From Chitinophaga sedimenti (GTDB lineage: Bacteria > Bacteroidota > Bacteroidia > Chitinophagales > Chitinophagaceae), in contig NZ_JAKUKA010000001.1 of assembly GCF_023156195.1 (NCBI RefSeq), positions 6,077,501 to 6,141,500 of the forward strand: a stretch of 64,000 nucleotides of DNA, read 5' to 3'. The notes beneath the pieces are model-generated. The model saw only the letters and a program-made list of their open reading frames with translations, had not been told where the DNA came from and made no database searches. Numbering within the stretch: the first letter of the stretch is position 1; each line of letters begins with the position of its first letter. Below are positions 8,833 through 18,251 of the stretch, piece after piece. Made by a program: the position numbers and the translations under genes.

Positions 8833-9231
8833 ATGGTTACTGATCCAATTTCAGACTTTTTAACGCGCATCCGTAACGCGCAGATGGCTAACCACAGGAT
8901 CGTGGAAATTCCGGCCTCTAAACTGAAAAAACGCATCACTGAAATTCTGTACGACAAAGGCTACATCCTGAAGTACAAATTTGAAGAGGACAACAAACAA
9001 GGTTTGATCAAGATCGCATTGAAATACGATCCTCAGACTAAAGTACCAGCTATCACCGACCTGCAGCGTATCAGCCGTCCGGGTCTGCGTCAATACGCCA
9101 GCCCTTCGGAATTTAAACGCGTGAAAAACGGTCTGGGTATCTCCATCATCTCTACCTCTAAAGGTGTGATGACCGACAAAGAAGCCAAAGCGCAGAATGT
9201 TGGTGGCGAGGTAGTTTGCTACGTTTACTAA
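8833..9231 (+). CDS. rpsH: 30S ribosomal protein S8
   Basis: An intact 132-residue S8, a central 16S rRNA binder and, in E. coli, the translational repressor of the spc operon. MVTDPISDFLTRIRNAQMAN and the C-terminal LGISIISTSKGVMTDKEAKA are diagnostic. A GCGGCC/GGCCGC hairpin follows near 9240-9256. Confidence 0.98.
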   Translation: MVTDPISDFLTRIRNAQMANHRIVEIPASKLKKRITEILYDKGYILKYKFEEDNKQGLIKIALKYDPQTKVPAITDLQRISRPGLRQYASPSEFKRVKNGLGISIISTSKGVMTDKEAKAQNVGGEVVCYVY

Positions 9232-9345
9232 GATAATCCGGCGGCCTGAGGGCCGCTAAAAGTGCATCTGACAATTAAGCTTTCTATACGGCGCTGAACA
9301 CGGATCACTTTGAACTCAACATATAACATTATAAACTGAAAAGTT

Positions 9346-9900
9346 ATGTCACGTATAGGAAAGAGTCCTATCAAATTAGCAAGCGGTGTTACAGTTACTG
9401 TTTCTCCTGCTAATGAAATCTCTGTAAAAGGTCCTAAAGGCGAACTGAAACAGGTGCTCGACAGGGATATCAAAGTGGAAGTTGCTGACGGTACCGTTAC
9501 CATCTCTCGTCCTACTGACCAGATCCGTCACCGCGCACTGCACGGTTTATACCGCGCGCTGCTGCAGAACATGGTTACCGGTGTAACTGAAGGCTTCAAA
9601 AAGCAACTCGAACTGGTAGGTGTAGGTTACAAAGCCGCCAACCAGGGTCAGCTGCTCGACCTGTCGCTCGGTTACTCTCACAATATCATCGTTGAAATTC
9701 CTAAAGAACTGAAGGTTGCGACCCTGACAGAAAAAGGTCAGAACCCTAAGATCATGCTGGAAGGTATCGACAAACAATTACTTGGTCAGGTTGCTGCTAA
9801 AATCCGCAGCCTGCGTAAACCTGAGCCGTACAAAGGTAAAGGTGTTCGCTACAGCGACGAAGTGGTTCGCAAGAAAGCCGGTAAATCTGCTGGTAAATAA
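9346..9900 (+). CDS. rplF: 50S ribosomal protein L6
   Basis: An intact 184-residue L6 near the factor-binding site. MSRIGKSPIKLASGVTVTVS and the C-terminal RKPEPYKGKGVRYSDEVVRK are hallmarks. The 124-nt spacer after it carries two hairpins (9959-9982, and the perfect 7-bp GATCCCG/CGGGATC at 9988-10008). Confidence 0.98.
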   Translation: MSRIGKSPIKLASGVTVTVSPANEISVKGPKGELKQVLDRDIKVEVADGTVTISRPTDQIRHRALHGLYRALLQNMVTGVTEGFKKQLELVGVGYKAANQGQLLDLSLGYSHNIIVEIPKELKVATLTEKGQNPKIMLEGIDKQLLGQVAAKIRSLRKPEPYKGKGVRYSDEVVRKKAGKSAGK

Positions 9901-10024
9901 GGCTACTTCTTTTCCTGAATGGGTAAAAAGAGTAATTGCATCATTTTTTAACAGTCCCCCTGCCTCGTTCTTACGGGGCAGGACACTGATCCCGGCAGCA
10001 TCGGGATCTTAAATAAATAATCAA

Positions 10025-10378
10025 ATGAATACTAAAGTAATCAGAAGGCAAAAGATCCGCTACCGTATTCGCAAGAAGGTAGGCGGTACTGCGCAAACAC
10101 CAAGACTGTCTGTATTCCGTAGCAATAAAGACATCTATGTGCAGCTGATCGACGATACCAACGGTACTACCCTGGCATCAGCTTCTTCCCGCGATAAAGA
10201 TATCGTAGCGCAGAAAGGCACTAAAACCGATAAATCTAAAATGGTGGGCGCTGCATTGGCTGCTAAAGCAACTGCACTGGGTCTGACCAAAGCGATTTTC
10301 GACAGAAGCGGTTATCTGTACCATGGTCGTATCAAGGCTGTAGCTGAAGGCGCCCGTGAGGGAGGTCTGCAACTCTAA
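10025..10378 (+). CDS. rplR: 50S ribosomal protein L18
   Basis: An intact 117-residue L18, a 5S rRNA-binding protein. The N-terminus is Arg/Lys-rich and the end FDRSGYLYHGRIKAVAEGAR is the family signature. Gene order between rplF and rpsE is canonical. Confidence 0.97.
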   Translation: MNTKVIRRQKIRYRIRKKVGGTAQTPRLSVFRSNKDIYVQLIDDTNGTTLASASSRDKDIVAQKGTKTDKSKMVGAALAAKATALGLTKAIFDRSGYLYHGRIKAVAEGAREGGLQL

Positions 10379-10457
10379 ATCAAGCTCCGCACCGGTTGAC
10401 GTAAGGAGGCCGGGTGTTTAAAGCATAATTCTGACATCGTAATTCTTATTAAAACAA

Positions 10458-10953
10458 ATGGCAAAGAATTCATTCAATAAAGTAAAAGCTGGAGACCGGA
10501 GCTGAAGGAAAAGGTGGTAGCTATCAATAGGGTTACCAAAACTACCAAAGGCGGTCGTACTTTCAGCTTTTCTGCCCTGGTGGTTGTAGGCAACGAGAAC
10601 GGGGTGGTTGGTCACGGCCTGGGTAAAGCCAAAGAGGTTCAGGAAGCAATTACCAAAGGCATCGATGATGCTAAAAGAACCTGATTAAAATACCGGTAAT
10701 GCACGGTACTATTCCTCACGATCAGCTGGCTAAAGAAGGCGCTGCGAAAGTGCTGATCAAACCTGCTGCTCATGGTACAGGTGTGATCGCTGGTGGTTCT
10801 ATGCGTGCCGTTCTGGAAAGCGCTGGTATCACCGACGTGTTGGCGAAATCTCTGGGTTCTGCTAATCCTCACAACGTGGTAAAAGCTACCTTCAAAGCAC
10901 TGGGCCTGCTCCGCGAGCCGGTTGCTATTGCTAAAACCAGAAGCGTATCTTGA
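10458..10953 (+). CDS. rpsE: 30S ribosomal protein S5 (two frame breaks)
   Basis: S5 contributes to decoding accuracy at the mRNA entry channel. Translation begins MAKNSFNKVKAGD at 10458 and breaks at 10496-10499, where CCGG replaces CCTGG. Restoring T gives AGDLELKEKVVAINRVTKTT. A missing A near 10678 breaks it again (DDAKKNLIKIPVMHGTIPHD after repair). The end is LREPVAIAKTRSVS. The repaired length is 165 residues. Confidence 0.93.
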
Positions 10954-11051
10954 AAAAAGTATTTAACGGATAATCCGGTTCGTTTGTAATGTCCTGTAAC
11001 GGTGCATACCAGTTGCAGTCGTTGTATCGAACTTCAAACTTTTGAATAAAA

Positions 11052-11237
11052 ATGGCAAAGATCAAGATCACTCAGGTAAAAAGCGGCATCGACCGTCCCG
11101 AAAGGCAGAAGCTGACGCTGCAAGCCCTCGGCCTGAGAAAAATGAACCAGTCTGTAGAAGTAGAAGCTACTCCTCAGATCCTCGGCATGGTGCGTAAAGT
11201 AAATCACCTGGTAACCGTAGTAGAAGTTAACGGTTAA
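11052..11237 (+). CDS. rpmD: 50S ribosomal protein L30
   Basis: An intact 61-residue L30. KIKITQVKSGIDRPERQKLT and the following LGLRKMNQSVEVEATPQILG match the family. Its position between rpsE and rplO is canonical. A 120-nt AT-rich spacer follows. Confidence 0.95.
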   Translation: MAKIKITQVKSGIDRPERQKLTLQALGLRKMNQSVEVEATPQILGMVRKVNHLVTVVEVNG

Positions 11238-11357
11238 TTTTTAATCGTTTCTATAAACTTATTACCTAACTTTACTATTATTGCACTCCGCGATAGTACA
11301 CAATTAATTACAATACGCGAGCGGTTTGATTTCCGCGTAAGTAAAAAAATTAGAGCA

Positions 11358-11804
11358 ATGAATCTGCATAACTTGAAGCCTGCACAAGGCGCTGTACATA
11401 AAGAGAAACGTTTGGGTCGTGGTGAAGCTTCCGGTAAAGGTGGCACCGCTACGAAAGGTAACAAAGGCGCACAGTCTAACACCGGTTACTCTTCCAAAAG
11501 AGGTCACGAAGGTGGTCAGATGCCTATCCAACGCCGTCTTCCTAAGCGTGGCTTTATCAATAACAACCGTGTGGAATATAAAGTGTTCAACATCGGTCAG
11601 ATTGAGCAGATCATCGAGAAATACGGTCTTCAGGAGTTCTCTCTCGAAACACTGTACATCAACGGTCTGATCAACAAAACCGCCCAGGTGAAAGTGCTGG
11701 GTCATGGTGAGTTGAAAAGCAAAGTATCTCTGAAAGTGAATGCCATCAGCGAAAAAGCTAAACAAGCTATTGAAGCTGCCGGTGGTTCAGTTGAACTGGT
11801 ATAA
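11358..11804 (+). CDS. rplO: 50S ribosomal protein L15
   Basis: An intact 148-residue L15. The N-terminal glycine- and lysine-rich arm (KEKRLGRGEASGKGGTATKG, then KRGHEGGQMPIQRRLPKRGF) threads through 23S rRNA. It precedes secY as in most bacteria, but a hairpin separates them. Confidence 0.98.
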   Translation: MNLHNLKPAQGAVHKEKRLGRGEASGKGGTATKGNKGAQSNTGYSSKRGHEGGQMPIQRRLPKRGFINNNRVEYKVFNIGQIEQIIEKYGLQEFSLETLYINGLINKTAQVKVLGHGELKSKVSLKVNAISEKAKQAIEAAGGSVELV

Positions 11805-11816
11805 GTTTTTACGATA

Positions 11817-11857
11817 GAGAAGACGCCTACGGAGTAGTGCGTCTTCTCGTATTTTGC
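11817..11857 (+). terminator. Hairpin between rplO and secY
   Basis: GAGAAGACGC (11817-11826) pairs perfectly with GCGTCTTCTC (11839-11848). Only GTATTTTG follows, a short T run that is also close to a TAnnTTTG promoter box. It could be a leaky terminator or a processing site before secY. Confidence 0.5.
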
Positions 11858-11882
11858 AAGCGCTATTAAACCTTGTCTTCCT

Positions 11883-13225
11883 GTGAAGAAATTTATCGAA
11901 ACTATCAAGAATATCTGGAGTATCGAAGACCTGCGCAACCGCATCCTGACGACGTTGCTCCTGGTCCTGATTTACCGTGTGGGTTCCTACATTGCCCTTC
12001 CGGGTATTGACCCTAACCGTCTGGCAGCATTTGCCGAAAGTTCCAGCAAAGGCATCCTGGGCCTGTTTAATATGTTCGCAGGTGGCTCGTTCTCCCGCGC
12101 TTCTATTTTCGCCCTGGGTATCATGCCCTACATTTCGGCATCTATCGCTATCCAGCTGTTAACCATTGCAGTACCCTACTTCCAGAAACTGCAGAAAGAA
12201 GGTGAAAGCGGTAGAAAGAAAATCAACCAATACACTCGCTTATTAACTGTCGTTGTAACTGCATTCCAGGCGAGCGCTTATGTTGCTTACCTGAGACAAC
12301 AATCCGGTAACGCGATTATCCCCGACTACGGTACTTTCATGTTCTGGCTGTCTACCACTGTGGTACTGACTGCCGGCACCATGTTCGTAATGTGGCTGGG
12401 CGAGAAAATCACTGACAAAGGCATCGGTAACGGTACTTCTATCATCATCATGGTGGGTATCCTTGCCCGTCTCCCGCAATCTTTGCTGCAGGAATTCGCT
12501 TCCAGAACAGCTGAAGGCGGTGGTGGTCTGCTGAAGTTCCTGATAGAGATCGCTTTCTTCATCCTGATCACCGTAGGTCTGATCCTGCTGGTGCAAGGTA
12601 CCAGGAAGATTCCGGTGAACTATGCGAAACGTATCGTTGGTAATAAACAATATGGAGGCGTACGCCAGTTTATTCCGCTGAAAGTGAACGCTGCCGGTGT
12701 AATGCCGATCATCTTCGCCCAGGCGATCATGTTCATCCCGGCTACTGTAATCGGTTTTGCCACCAACCAGGACAGTGCTTCCGGTTTTGTGCGCATCTTC
12801 AGCGACCATACCAATGGTTACTATAACCTGATTTACTGTGTGCTGGTAGTGGTATTCACCTACTTCTACACCGCCCTGATCTTCAACCCGAAGCAAATGG
12901 CGGAAGAAATGAAGCGGAACAATGGTTTCATCCCCGGTGTTAAACCCGGCGACGCAACTGCTGATTATATCGGTGCAGTAATGGACCGTATCACCCTGCC
13001 CGGCGCCTTCTTCTTGGCTGCTGTAGGTATTCTTCCAGGTGTTGCCGCTGCGCTGCAGATCAACACTAACTTCGCTACCTTCTTCGGCGGTACATCTCTG
13101 CTGATCATGGTGGGCGTAATCCGGATACCCTGCAACAGATCGAAAGCCAGCTGCTGATGCGCCACTACGATGGCCTCATGAGCTCGGGCCGCATCAAAGG
13201 CAGGAGTACTCCCGCAAACGTATAA
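11883..13225 (+). CDS. secY: Preprotein translocase subunit SecY (one frame break)
   Basis: SecY is the channel of the general secretion system in the inner membrane. Ten transmembrane segments are recognisable. The start is GTG at 11883 (MKKFIETIKNIWSIEDLRNR). The loop motif GIGNGTSIIIMVGI is present. Near the end CCGG at 13121-13124 stands for CCTGG, and repair yields VGVILDTLQQIESQLLMRHY and a stop at 13223-13225. The repaired length is 447 residues. No adk follows; map comes next, as is usual in Bacteroidota. Confidence 0.95.
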
Positions 13226-13366
13226 GCTGTTGGCTTACCACATATTTTAGCCACCAGGCAGGACACGAAGCCCTTTACCGGTCTTTAAGTCCTGCCCGGT
13301 GGCTAAAGTCTTTAATTACCACCAGGCGCCCCGACGGTAGCCTGTTTTTTCGTAATTTTGCAAGCT

Positions 13367-14163
13367 ATGATTCATTATAAGACGAAAGAAGAGATAGAGT
13401 TGATCAGGAAAAGCGCCCAACTGGTGAGCGCCACCCTGGAAGAAGTAGCCAAATCTATTAAACCGGGCATGACTACGCTTGAGGTAGATGAGTTAGCAGA
13501 GACGTTTATCCGTGATCACGGCGCCGTACCGGCTTTCAAAAATTATAAAGGATTTCCTGCCAGCTGCTGTATTTCCGTAAACGAGGCGGTAGTACACGGT
13601 ATTCTAATAAACATGTGATTAAAGATGGCGACATCGTTTCTGTAGATACAGGCACGCTGATGAACGGTTACTACGGCGACAGCGCCTATACATTCGGCAT
13701 CGGTAATGTAGCCCCCGAGGTACTGCAGTTGCTGCGGGCTACCAAAACCTCTCTTGCGAAAGGCGTGGAAAAGGCGGTAGCGGGTAATCGTATCGGCGAC
13801 ATCGCTTTTGCTATCCAGGAATATATAGAAAAGGAGAAGGGATACGGCATTGTGCGCGAGATGGTGGGCCATGGTATTGGCAAACATCTGCACGAGGATC
13901 CGCAGGTACCTAACTATGGTCGCCGCGGCAGTGGTTCCATGATGAAAGAGGGACTTGTGATTTGTATTGAGCCGATGATTAACCTGGGCACCCGTGAAAT
14001 CGTGTGGTTGGAAGATGGCTGGACAGTGAACACGGCGGACAGCAAGCCGTCTGTGCATTTTGAGCACACGGTAGCGGTGATGAAGGGGAAAGCGGACGTA
14101 CTTTCTACCTTTGCGGGCATCGAGGCCGCAGAGAAGAATAATCCTGAACTTTGCGCAATATAA
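13367..14163 (+). CDS. map: Methionine aminopeptidase type I (one frame break)
   Basis: It removes the initiator Met from nascent proteins in the cytosol. The metal-ligand and catalytic regions are visible: HGIPNKHVIKDGDIVSVDTG, MVGHGIGKHLHEDPQVPNYG and CIEPMINLG. A C is missing near 13603 (ATTCCTAAT reads ATTCTAAT), which splits the gene. The repaired length is 265 residues. The ATG at 13367 was chosen over a TTG at 13358. A TAATTTTG box at 13353-13360 would place the transcription start at or next to the ATG, so the mRNA may be nearly leaderless. Confidence 0.94.
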
Positions 14164-14296
14164 TTGCACGATTTGTATTTATCTGATTATCAATATAATA
14201 AAACGCGCAAAAACGAGTGTAAAGATGCTATAGATGCAATAGCAGCGCGGGAAAGAATTATTTTTCGATTTTTTTCTATTTCAGAAACTTTTATGG

Positions 14297-14304
14297 TATC
14301 TTTG
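14297..14304 (+). promoter_or_regulatory. Probable -7 element before infA
   Basis: TATCTTTG fits TAnnTTTG and ends 18 nt before the infA start. No clear -33 TTG is seen upstream; the region is T-rich. Confidence 0.45.
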
Positions 14305-14321
14305 CATTCCTAAAATTTTTT

Positions 14322-14540
14322 ATGGCTAAACAGGCACTTATTAAACAGGATGGAGTTATTTTAGAAGCCTTATCAAATGCAATGTTCCGGGTAAAACTGG
14401 AAAACGGGCATGAGATACTGGCGACCATTTCTGGGAAAATGAGAATGCACTACATCAGAATTCTGCCGGGTGATAAGGTCGGAGTGGAGATGAGCCCATA
14501 TGATTTATCGAGAGGTAGGATCATTTTTAGGTACAAGTAA
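14322..14540 (+). CDS. infA: Translation initiation factor IF-1
   Basis: An intact 72-residue OB-fold protein that blocks the 30S A site during initiation. MAKQALIKQDGVILEALSNA and ISGKMRMHYIRILPGDKVGV are the family core. It lies between map and rpmJ, the usual order. Confidence 0.98.
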   Translation: MAKQALIKQDGVILEALSNAMFRVKLENGHEILATISGKMRMHYIRILPGDKVGVEMSPYDLSRGRIIFRYK

Positions 14541-14607
14541 TCGGCAACGGTTCGCACGTAGTGCAGTAAAAACACAACTTTTAATATTTATCTTATAATT
14601 TAAACAT

Positions 14608-14724
14608 ATGAAGGTTAGAGCTTCAATTAAGAAAAGAAGTGCGGATTGCAAGATTGTGCGCAGAAAAGGAAAACTGCTTGTGATCAACAAAAAGAATCCT
14701 CGCTTTAAACAACGCCAGGGATAA
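14608..14724 (+). CDS. rpmJ: 50S ribosomal protein L36
   Basis: A 38-residue protein, MKVRASIKKRSADCKIVRRK through NKKNPRFKQRQG. It keeps only Cys14 of the usual zinc set: the second Cys and later ligands of the C+ form are replaced (IVRRKGKLLVINKKNPRFKQ), so it belongs to the zinc-free type. It is short enough to be missed by automated gene callers. Confidence 0.94.
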   Translation: MKVRASIKKRSADCKIVRRKGKLLVINKKNPRFKQRQG

Positions 14725-14790
14725 TTTGGCAGCGGTGGGTATATTCCTGTCGCTTATTACAACACTGACATTATAAATTAAACAAGTGAT

Positions 14791-15171
14791 ATGGCACGTA
14801 TAGCCGGTATAGATCTTCCTAAAAACAAAAGAGGCGAAATTGGCCTGACCTATATTTTTGGTATTGGTCGTTCTACCGCCCAATATATCCTGAACAAAGC
14901 AGAAATTGACGTCAACAAAAAAGTGAAAGATTGGAATGACGACGAGCAGGCTGCAATCCGTAACATCATCAACGGTGAGTTGAAGGTGGAAGGTCAGCTG
15001 CGTTCCGAAGTTCAGATGAACATCAAACGTCTGCTGGATATTGCTTGCTACCGCGGGCTGCGCCACAGGAAAGGTCTGCCGCTGCGTGGTCAGCGTACTC
15101 GTACCAACAGCCGTACACGTAAAGGTAAACGTAAGACAGTTGCTGGTAAGAAGAAAGCACCTAAGAAATAG
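14791..15171 (+). CDS. rpsM: 30S ribosomal protein S13
   Basis: An intact 126-residue S13 in the 30S head, contacting P-site tRNA. MARIAGIDLPKNKRGEIGLT and the signature RGLRHRKGLPLRGQRTRTNS are diagnostic, with a basic C-terminal tail ending KKKAPKK. Confidence 0.98.
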   Translation: MARIAGIDLPKNKRGEIGLTYIFGIGRSTAQYILNKAEIDVNKKVKDWNDDEQAAIRNIINGELKVEGQLRSEVQMNIKRLLDIACYRGLRHRKGLPLRGQRTRTNSRTRKGKRKTVAGKKKAPKK

Positions 15172-15277
15172 TAAATAGGGCCCGAGGCTGATATTCTATC
15201 CAGATCCGGAATGTCAGGCAACGAATGGGTTTTTAACATAACGGATTCGGAAAGTCATATTCGGAATTAAATTAATT

Positions 15278-15675
15278 ATGGCAAAAGCAACCAATACCAA
15301 AGCTGCTGCGAAGAAAAGGGTAGTAAAGGTAGATAACTACGGAGACGTACATATCTCTGCTAGCTTTAACAATATCATTGTTAGCATCACCAATAAATTT
15401 GGTCAGGTAATTTCCTGGTCTTCTGCGGGTAAAATGGGTTTCAAAGGTTCTAAAAAGAACACTCCATACGCTGCACAGCTGGCCGCTAGCGACGCTGCTA
15501 AAGTAGCTATCGACGCTGGTTGAAAAGAGCTGACGTGTTTGTAAAAGGTCCTGGTGCTGGTCGTGAGAGCGCAATCCGTGCTATCGCTAACTCAGGTATC
15601 GAAGTAAACATGATCAAAGACGTGACGCCTTTACCGCACAACGGTTGCCGTCCTCCCAAGAAACGTAGGGTATAG
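15278..15675 (+). CDS. rpsK: 30S ribosomal protein S11 (one frame break)
   Basis: S11 lies on the 30S platform. VHISASFNNIIVSITNKFGQ is typical. One base is missing near 15521 (GGTTTGAAA or similar reads GGTTGAAA). After repair the chain continues DAGLKRADVFVKGPGAGRES and ends NGCRPPKKRRV at 15675. The repaired length is 132 residues. Confidence 0.94.
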
Positions 15676-15849
15676 TCTCTAAACATTTTCCAGGATACAG
15701 TTCTTTTCGGTATATTTAGAAATCTACCGGAAGGATTACTGAATCCTGGAATTTGGAATTTATATTTGCACTTCACAGTGGGTGCGCGATCAGGTTTTAG
15801 ATTTTTTGAAGAGCGCGCATCGTAACTAAAAAATCTAACAAATTAAAAC

Positions 15850-16455
15850 ATGGCAAGGTACACAGGACCAAAGACCAAGATTTCAAGAATCTTCGGCGAG
15901 CCCATTCTCGGTAATGGCAAGTATTTAGGTAAAAACAGCAACCCTCCGGGTCAGCACGGTGCAACCAGAAAGCGTAAACAGCTTGGTGAATATGCCCTGC
16001 AGCTGCGTGAGAAACAGAAGGCAAAATACACTTATGGTGTATTGGAGCGCCAGTTCCGCAACCTGTTCGAAGAAGCTAACCGTAGAAAAGGCGTTACCGG
16101 TGAGGTATTGATCAAACTGCTGGAAGCACGTCTTGACAACACCGTATTCCGTTTGGGTATCGCTCCCAGCCGCCCCGCTGCACGTCAGCTGGTGTCTCAC
16201 AAGCACATCACCGTTAACGGTCACGTGATGAATATCCCTTCTTATCAGCTGAAACCAGGTGATATCGTTGGTCTGAAAGATAAGACTGCCGGTAACACTG
16301 CACTGACCAGCGTAATTCGCGGTAAAAACCCGAAATTCTCCTGGTTGGACTGGAACGAGAAAGAAAACAAAGGTACATTCATCGCATACCCTGAAAGGGA
16401 AAGCGTTCCTGAAAACATCAAGGAACAGCTGATCGTAGAGTTGTACTCTAAATAA
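15850..16455 (+). CDS. rpsD: 30S ribosomal protein S4
   Basis: An intact 201-residue S4, a 30S assembly initiator and autoregulator of the alpha operon in other bacteria. GPKTKISRIFGEPILGNGKY opens it, and the S4 RNA-binding domain RLGIAPSRPAARQLVSHKHI is clear. The N-terminus lacks a Cys cluster, so it is of the zinc-free type. Confidence 0.98.
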   Translation: MARYTGPKTKISRIFGEPILGNGKYLGKNSNPPGQHGATRKRKQLGEYALQLREKQKAKYTYGVLERQFRNLFEEANRRKGVTGEVLIKLLEARLDNTVFRLGIAPSRPAARQLVSHKHITVNGHVMNIPSYQLKPGDIVGLKDKTAGNTALTSVIRGKNPKFSWLDWNEKENKGTFIAYPERESVPENIKEQLIVELYSK

Positions 16456-16560
16456 TGATACTTTTTTAGTCCATGGCGCATGGTCCTGTATAAGGTCTAT
16501 GTGTCATGGACATTTACGATATTATATATCATACATTCAAATCTTAAAACTATCATATCA

Positions 16561-17556
16561 ATGGCAATTTTAAATTTCCAAAAGCCTGACAAGATCGTTT
16601 TGCAGAAGTCTACCGACTTCGAAGCTCAATTCGAGTTCCGTCCGTTAGAACCAGGTTATGGCGTGACCATCGGTAACGCACTTCGTCGTGTGTTGCTGTC
16701 GTCTTTGGAGGGCTATGCCATTGTGGGTATAAAGATTGAAGGCGCCGATCACGAATTTGGTACACTGAAAGGTATTACCGAAGACGTAACAGAGATCATC
16801 CTGAACCTGAAACAGGTGCGCTTCAAGAAGATCGTTGAGAATGAAGTGAGTAACGAAAAAGTGCAGATTTCTATTAAAGGTAAAACGGAGTTCCGCGCCG
16901 ATATGATAGAGAAAGCCACCAACTCATTCCAGATCATGAACCCCGAGCTGCTGATCTGCACACTCGATCCGTCCGCTAAACTGGACATCGAACTGACCAT
17001 TGGTAAAGGCCGTGGTTATGTGCCTGCAGAGGAAAACAAACCCAAAGATGCTATTTTCGGTTATATCGCTATCGACTCTGTTTTCACGCCGATCAAAAAC
17101 GTGAAATACAGCATCGAAAACACCCGTGTGGAGCAGAAAACCGACTACGAAAAACTGATCATGGAGGTTGTTACCGATGGTACCATCCACCCGGAGGAAG
17201 CAGTTAAACAGGCATCACGCATCCTGATCCAACACCTGATGATCATCACCGATGAAAACATCAGCTTCGATACAAAAGATACAGAGAAAGAAGACGTTGT
17301 GGACGAGCAAACACTGCAACTCCGCAAAATCCTGAAAACTCCGCTGGAAGATCTGGACCTGAGCGTACGTGCGTTCAACTGTCTGAAAGCTGCGAAAATC
17401 AACTCACTGAGCGAACTGGTACAGTATGAGCAGGAAGAGCTGATGAAATTCAGGAACTTCGGTCAGAAATCGCTGAGCGAAATCGAACAGGTGCTGGGCG
17501 AAAGAGGCCTTCACTTCGGTATGGATCTTTCTAAACTGAAACTGGACGAAGAGTAG
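16561..17556 (+). CDS. rpoA: RNA polymerase alpha subunit
   Basis: An intact 331-residue alpha subunit. The N-terminal dimerisation domain includes EPGYGVTIGNALRRVLLSSL. The C-terminal DNA-binding domain includes NCLKAAKINSLSELVQYEQE and MKFRNFGQKSLSEIEQVLGE. I chose the ATG at 16561 (MAILNFQKPDKIVLQ). An in-frame codon at 16480 would add an unrelated hydrophobic stretch. Confidence 0.98.
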   Translation: MAILNFQKPDKIVLQKSTDFEAQFEFRPLEPGYGVTIGNALRRVLLSSLEGYAIVGIKIEGADHEFGTLKGITEDVTEIILNLKQVRFKKIVENEVSNEKVQISIKGKTEFRADMIEKATNSFQIMNPELLICTLDPSAKLDIELTIGKGRGYVPAEENKPKDAIFGYIAIDSVFTPIKNVKYSIENTRVEQKTDYEKLIMEVVTDGTIHPEEAVKQASRILIQHLMIITDENISFDTKDTEKEDVVDEQTLQLRKILKTPLEDLDLSVRAFNCLKAAKINSLSELVQYEQEELMKFRNFGQKSLSEIEQVLGERGLHFGMDLSKLKLDEE

Positions 17557-17636
17557 TAGTAATACTGCTTGTCAATAATTTACATCAGTACCCCGTAATT
17601 CCTGACACGGTACGGGGGAATTAAAACAACAATGTC

Positions 17637-18125
17637 ATGCGTCACGGAGTTAAATTAAACAGACTGAGCCGCAAGTCGGCCCATCGTAAAAGCCTGATGA
17701 GTAATCTGGCTATGGAACTGATCTCGCACAAGCGTATCACTACCACTCTTGCTAAAGCTAAAGCACTGCGCGTATACGTAGAGCCCCTGCTGACAAGAGC
17801 GAAAGAAGATAACACGCACAACCGCAGGATCGTGTTCAGCTACCTCCAGGATAAAGAGTCTATCAAAGAACTGTTCGGTGTTATCAGCGAGAAAATCGCT
17901 AACCGTCCGGTGGTTACACTCGTATCATTAAACTGGGTAAACGTATGGGCGACGCCGCAGAAGTTGCGATGATTGAACTGGTTGATTTCAACGAAATCTA
18001 CGGTAAAACCGCTGCTCAGGAAGCTGCTCCTGCCAAGAAGACCCGTCGTGCCGGCGGTGCTAAGAAAGGCAGATGCTACTGAAGCTCCGGCTACAGAAGC
18101 AACAGAAGAAAAAGCAGCTGAATAG
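17637..18125 (+). CDS. rplQ: 50S ribosomal protein L17 (two frame breaks)
   Basis: L17 lies near the tunnel exit. MRHGVKLNRLSRKSAHRKSL and LISHKRITTTLAKAKALRVY are diagnostic. A G is missing near 17911 (RPGGYTRIIKLGKRMGDAAE after repair). Near 18069 the frame shifts by a net +1 or -2, which restores an Ala/Glu/Lys-rich tail ending EATEEKAAE at 18125. Such acidic-alanine tails are common in Bacteroidota L17. It is the last gene of the cluster. Confidence 0.92.
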
Positions 18126-18150
18126 TTGTTGTAAAAACATTCTTCTTATA

Positions 18151-18185
18151 AAGGACAAAGCATTATGCTTTGTCCTTTTTTATAT
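18151..18185 (+). terminator. Terminator of the ribosomal cluster
   Basis: AAGGACAAAGCA (18151-18162) pairs perfectly with TGCTTTGTCCTT (18166-18177) around a 3-nt loop, followed by TTTTATAT. Confidence 0.92.
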
Positions 18186-18251
18186 ATGGCAAGATATTTG
18201 TAATTTAGGGGTGATGATTCTGCTATCCTTATCAGAAAGCCCATTACACCT

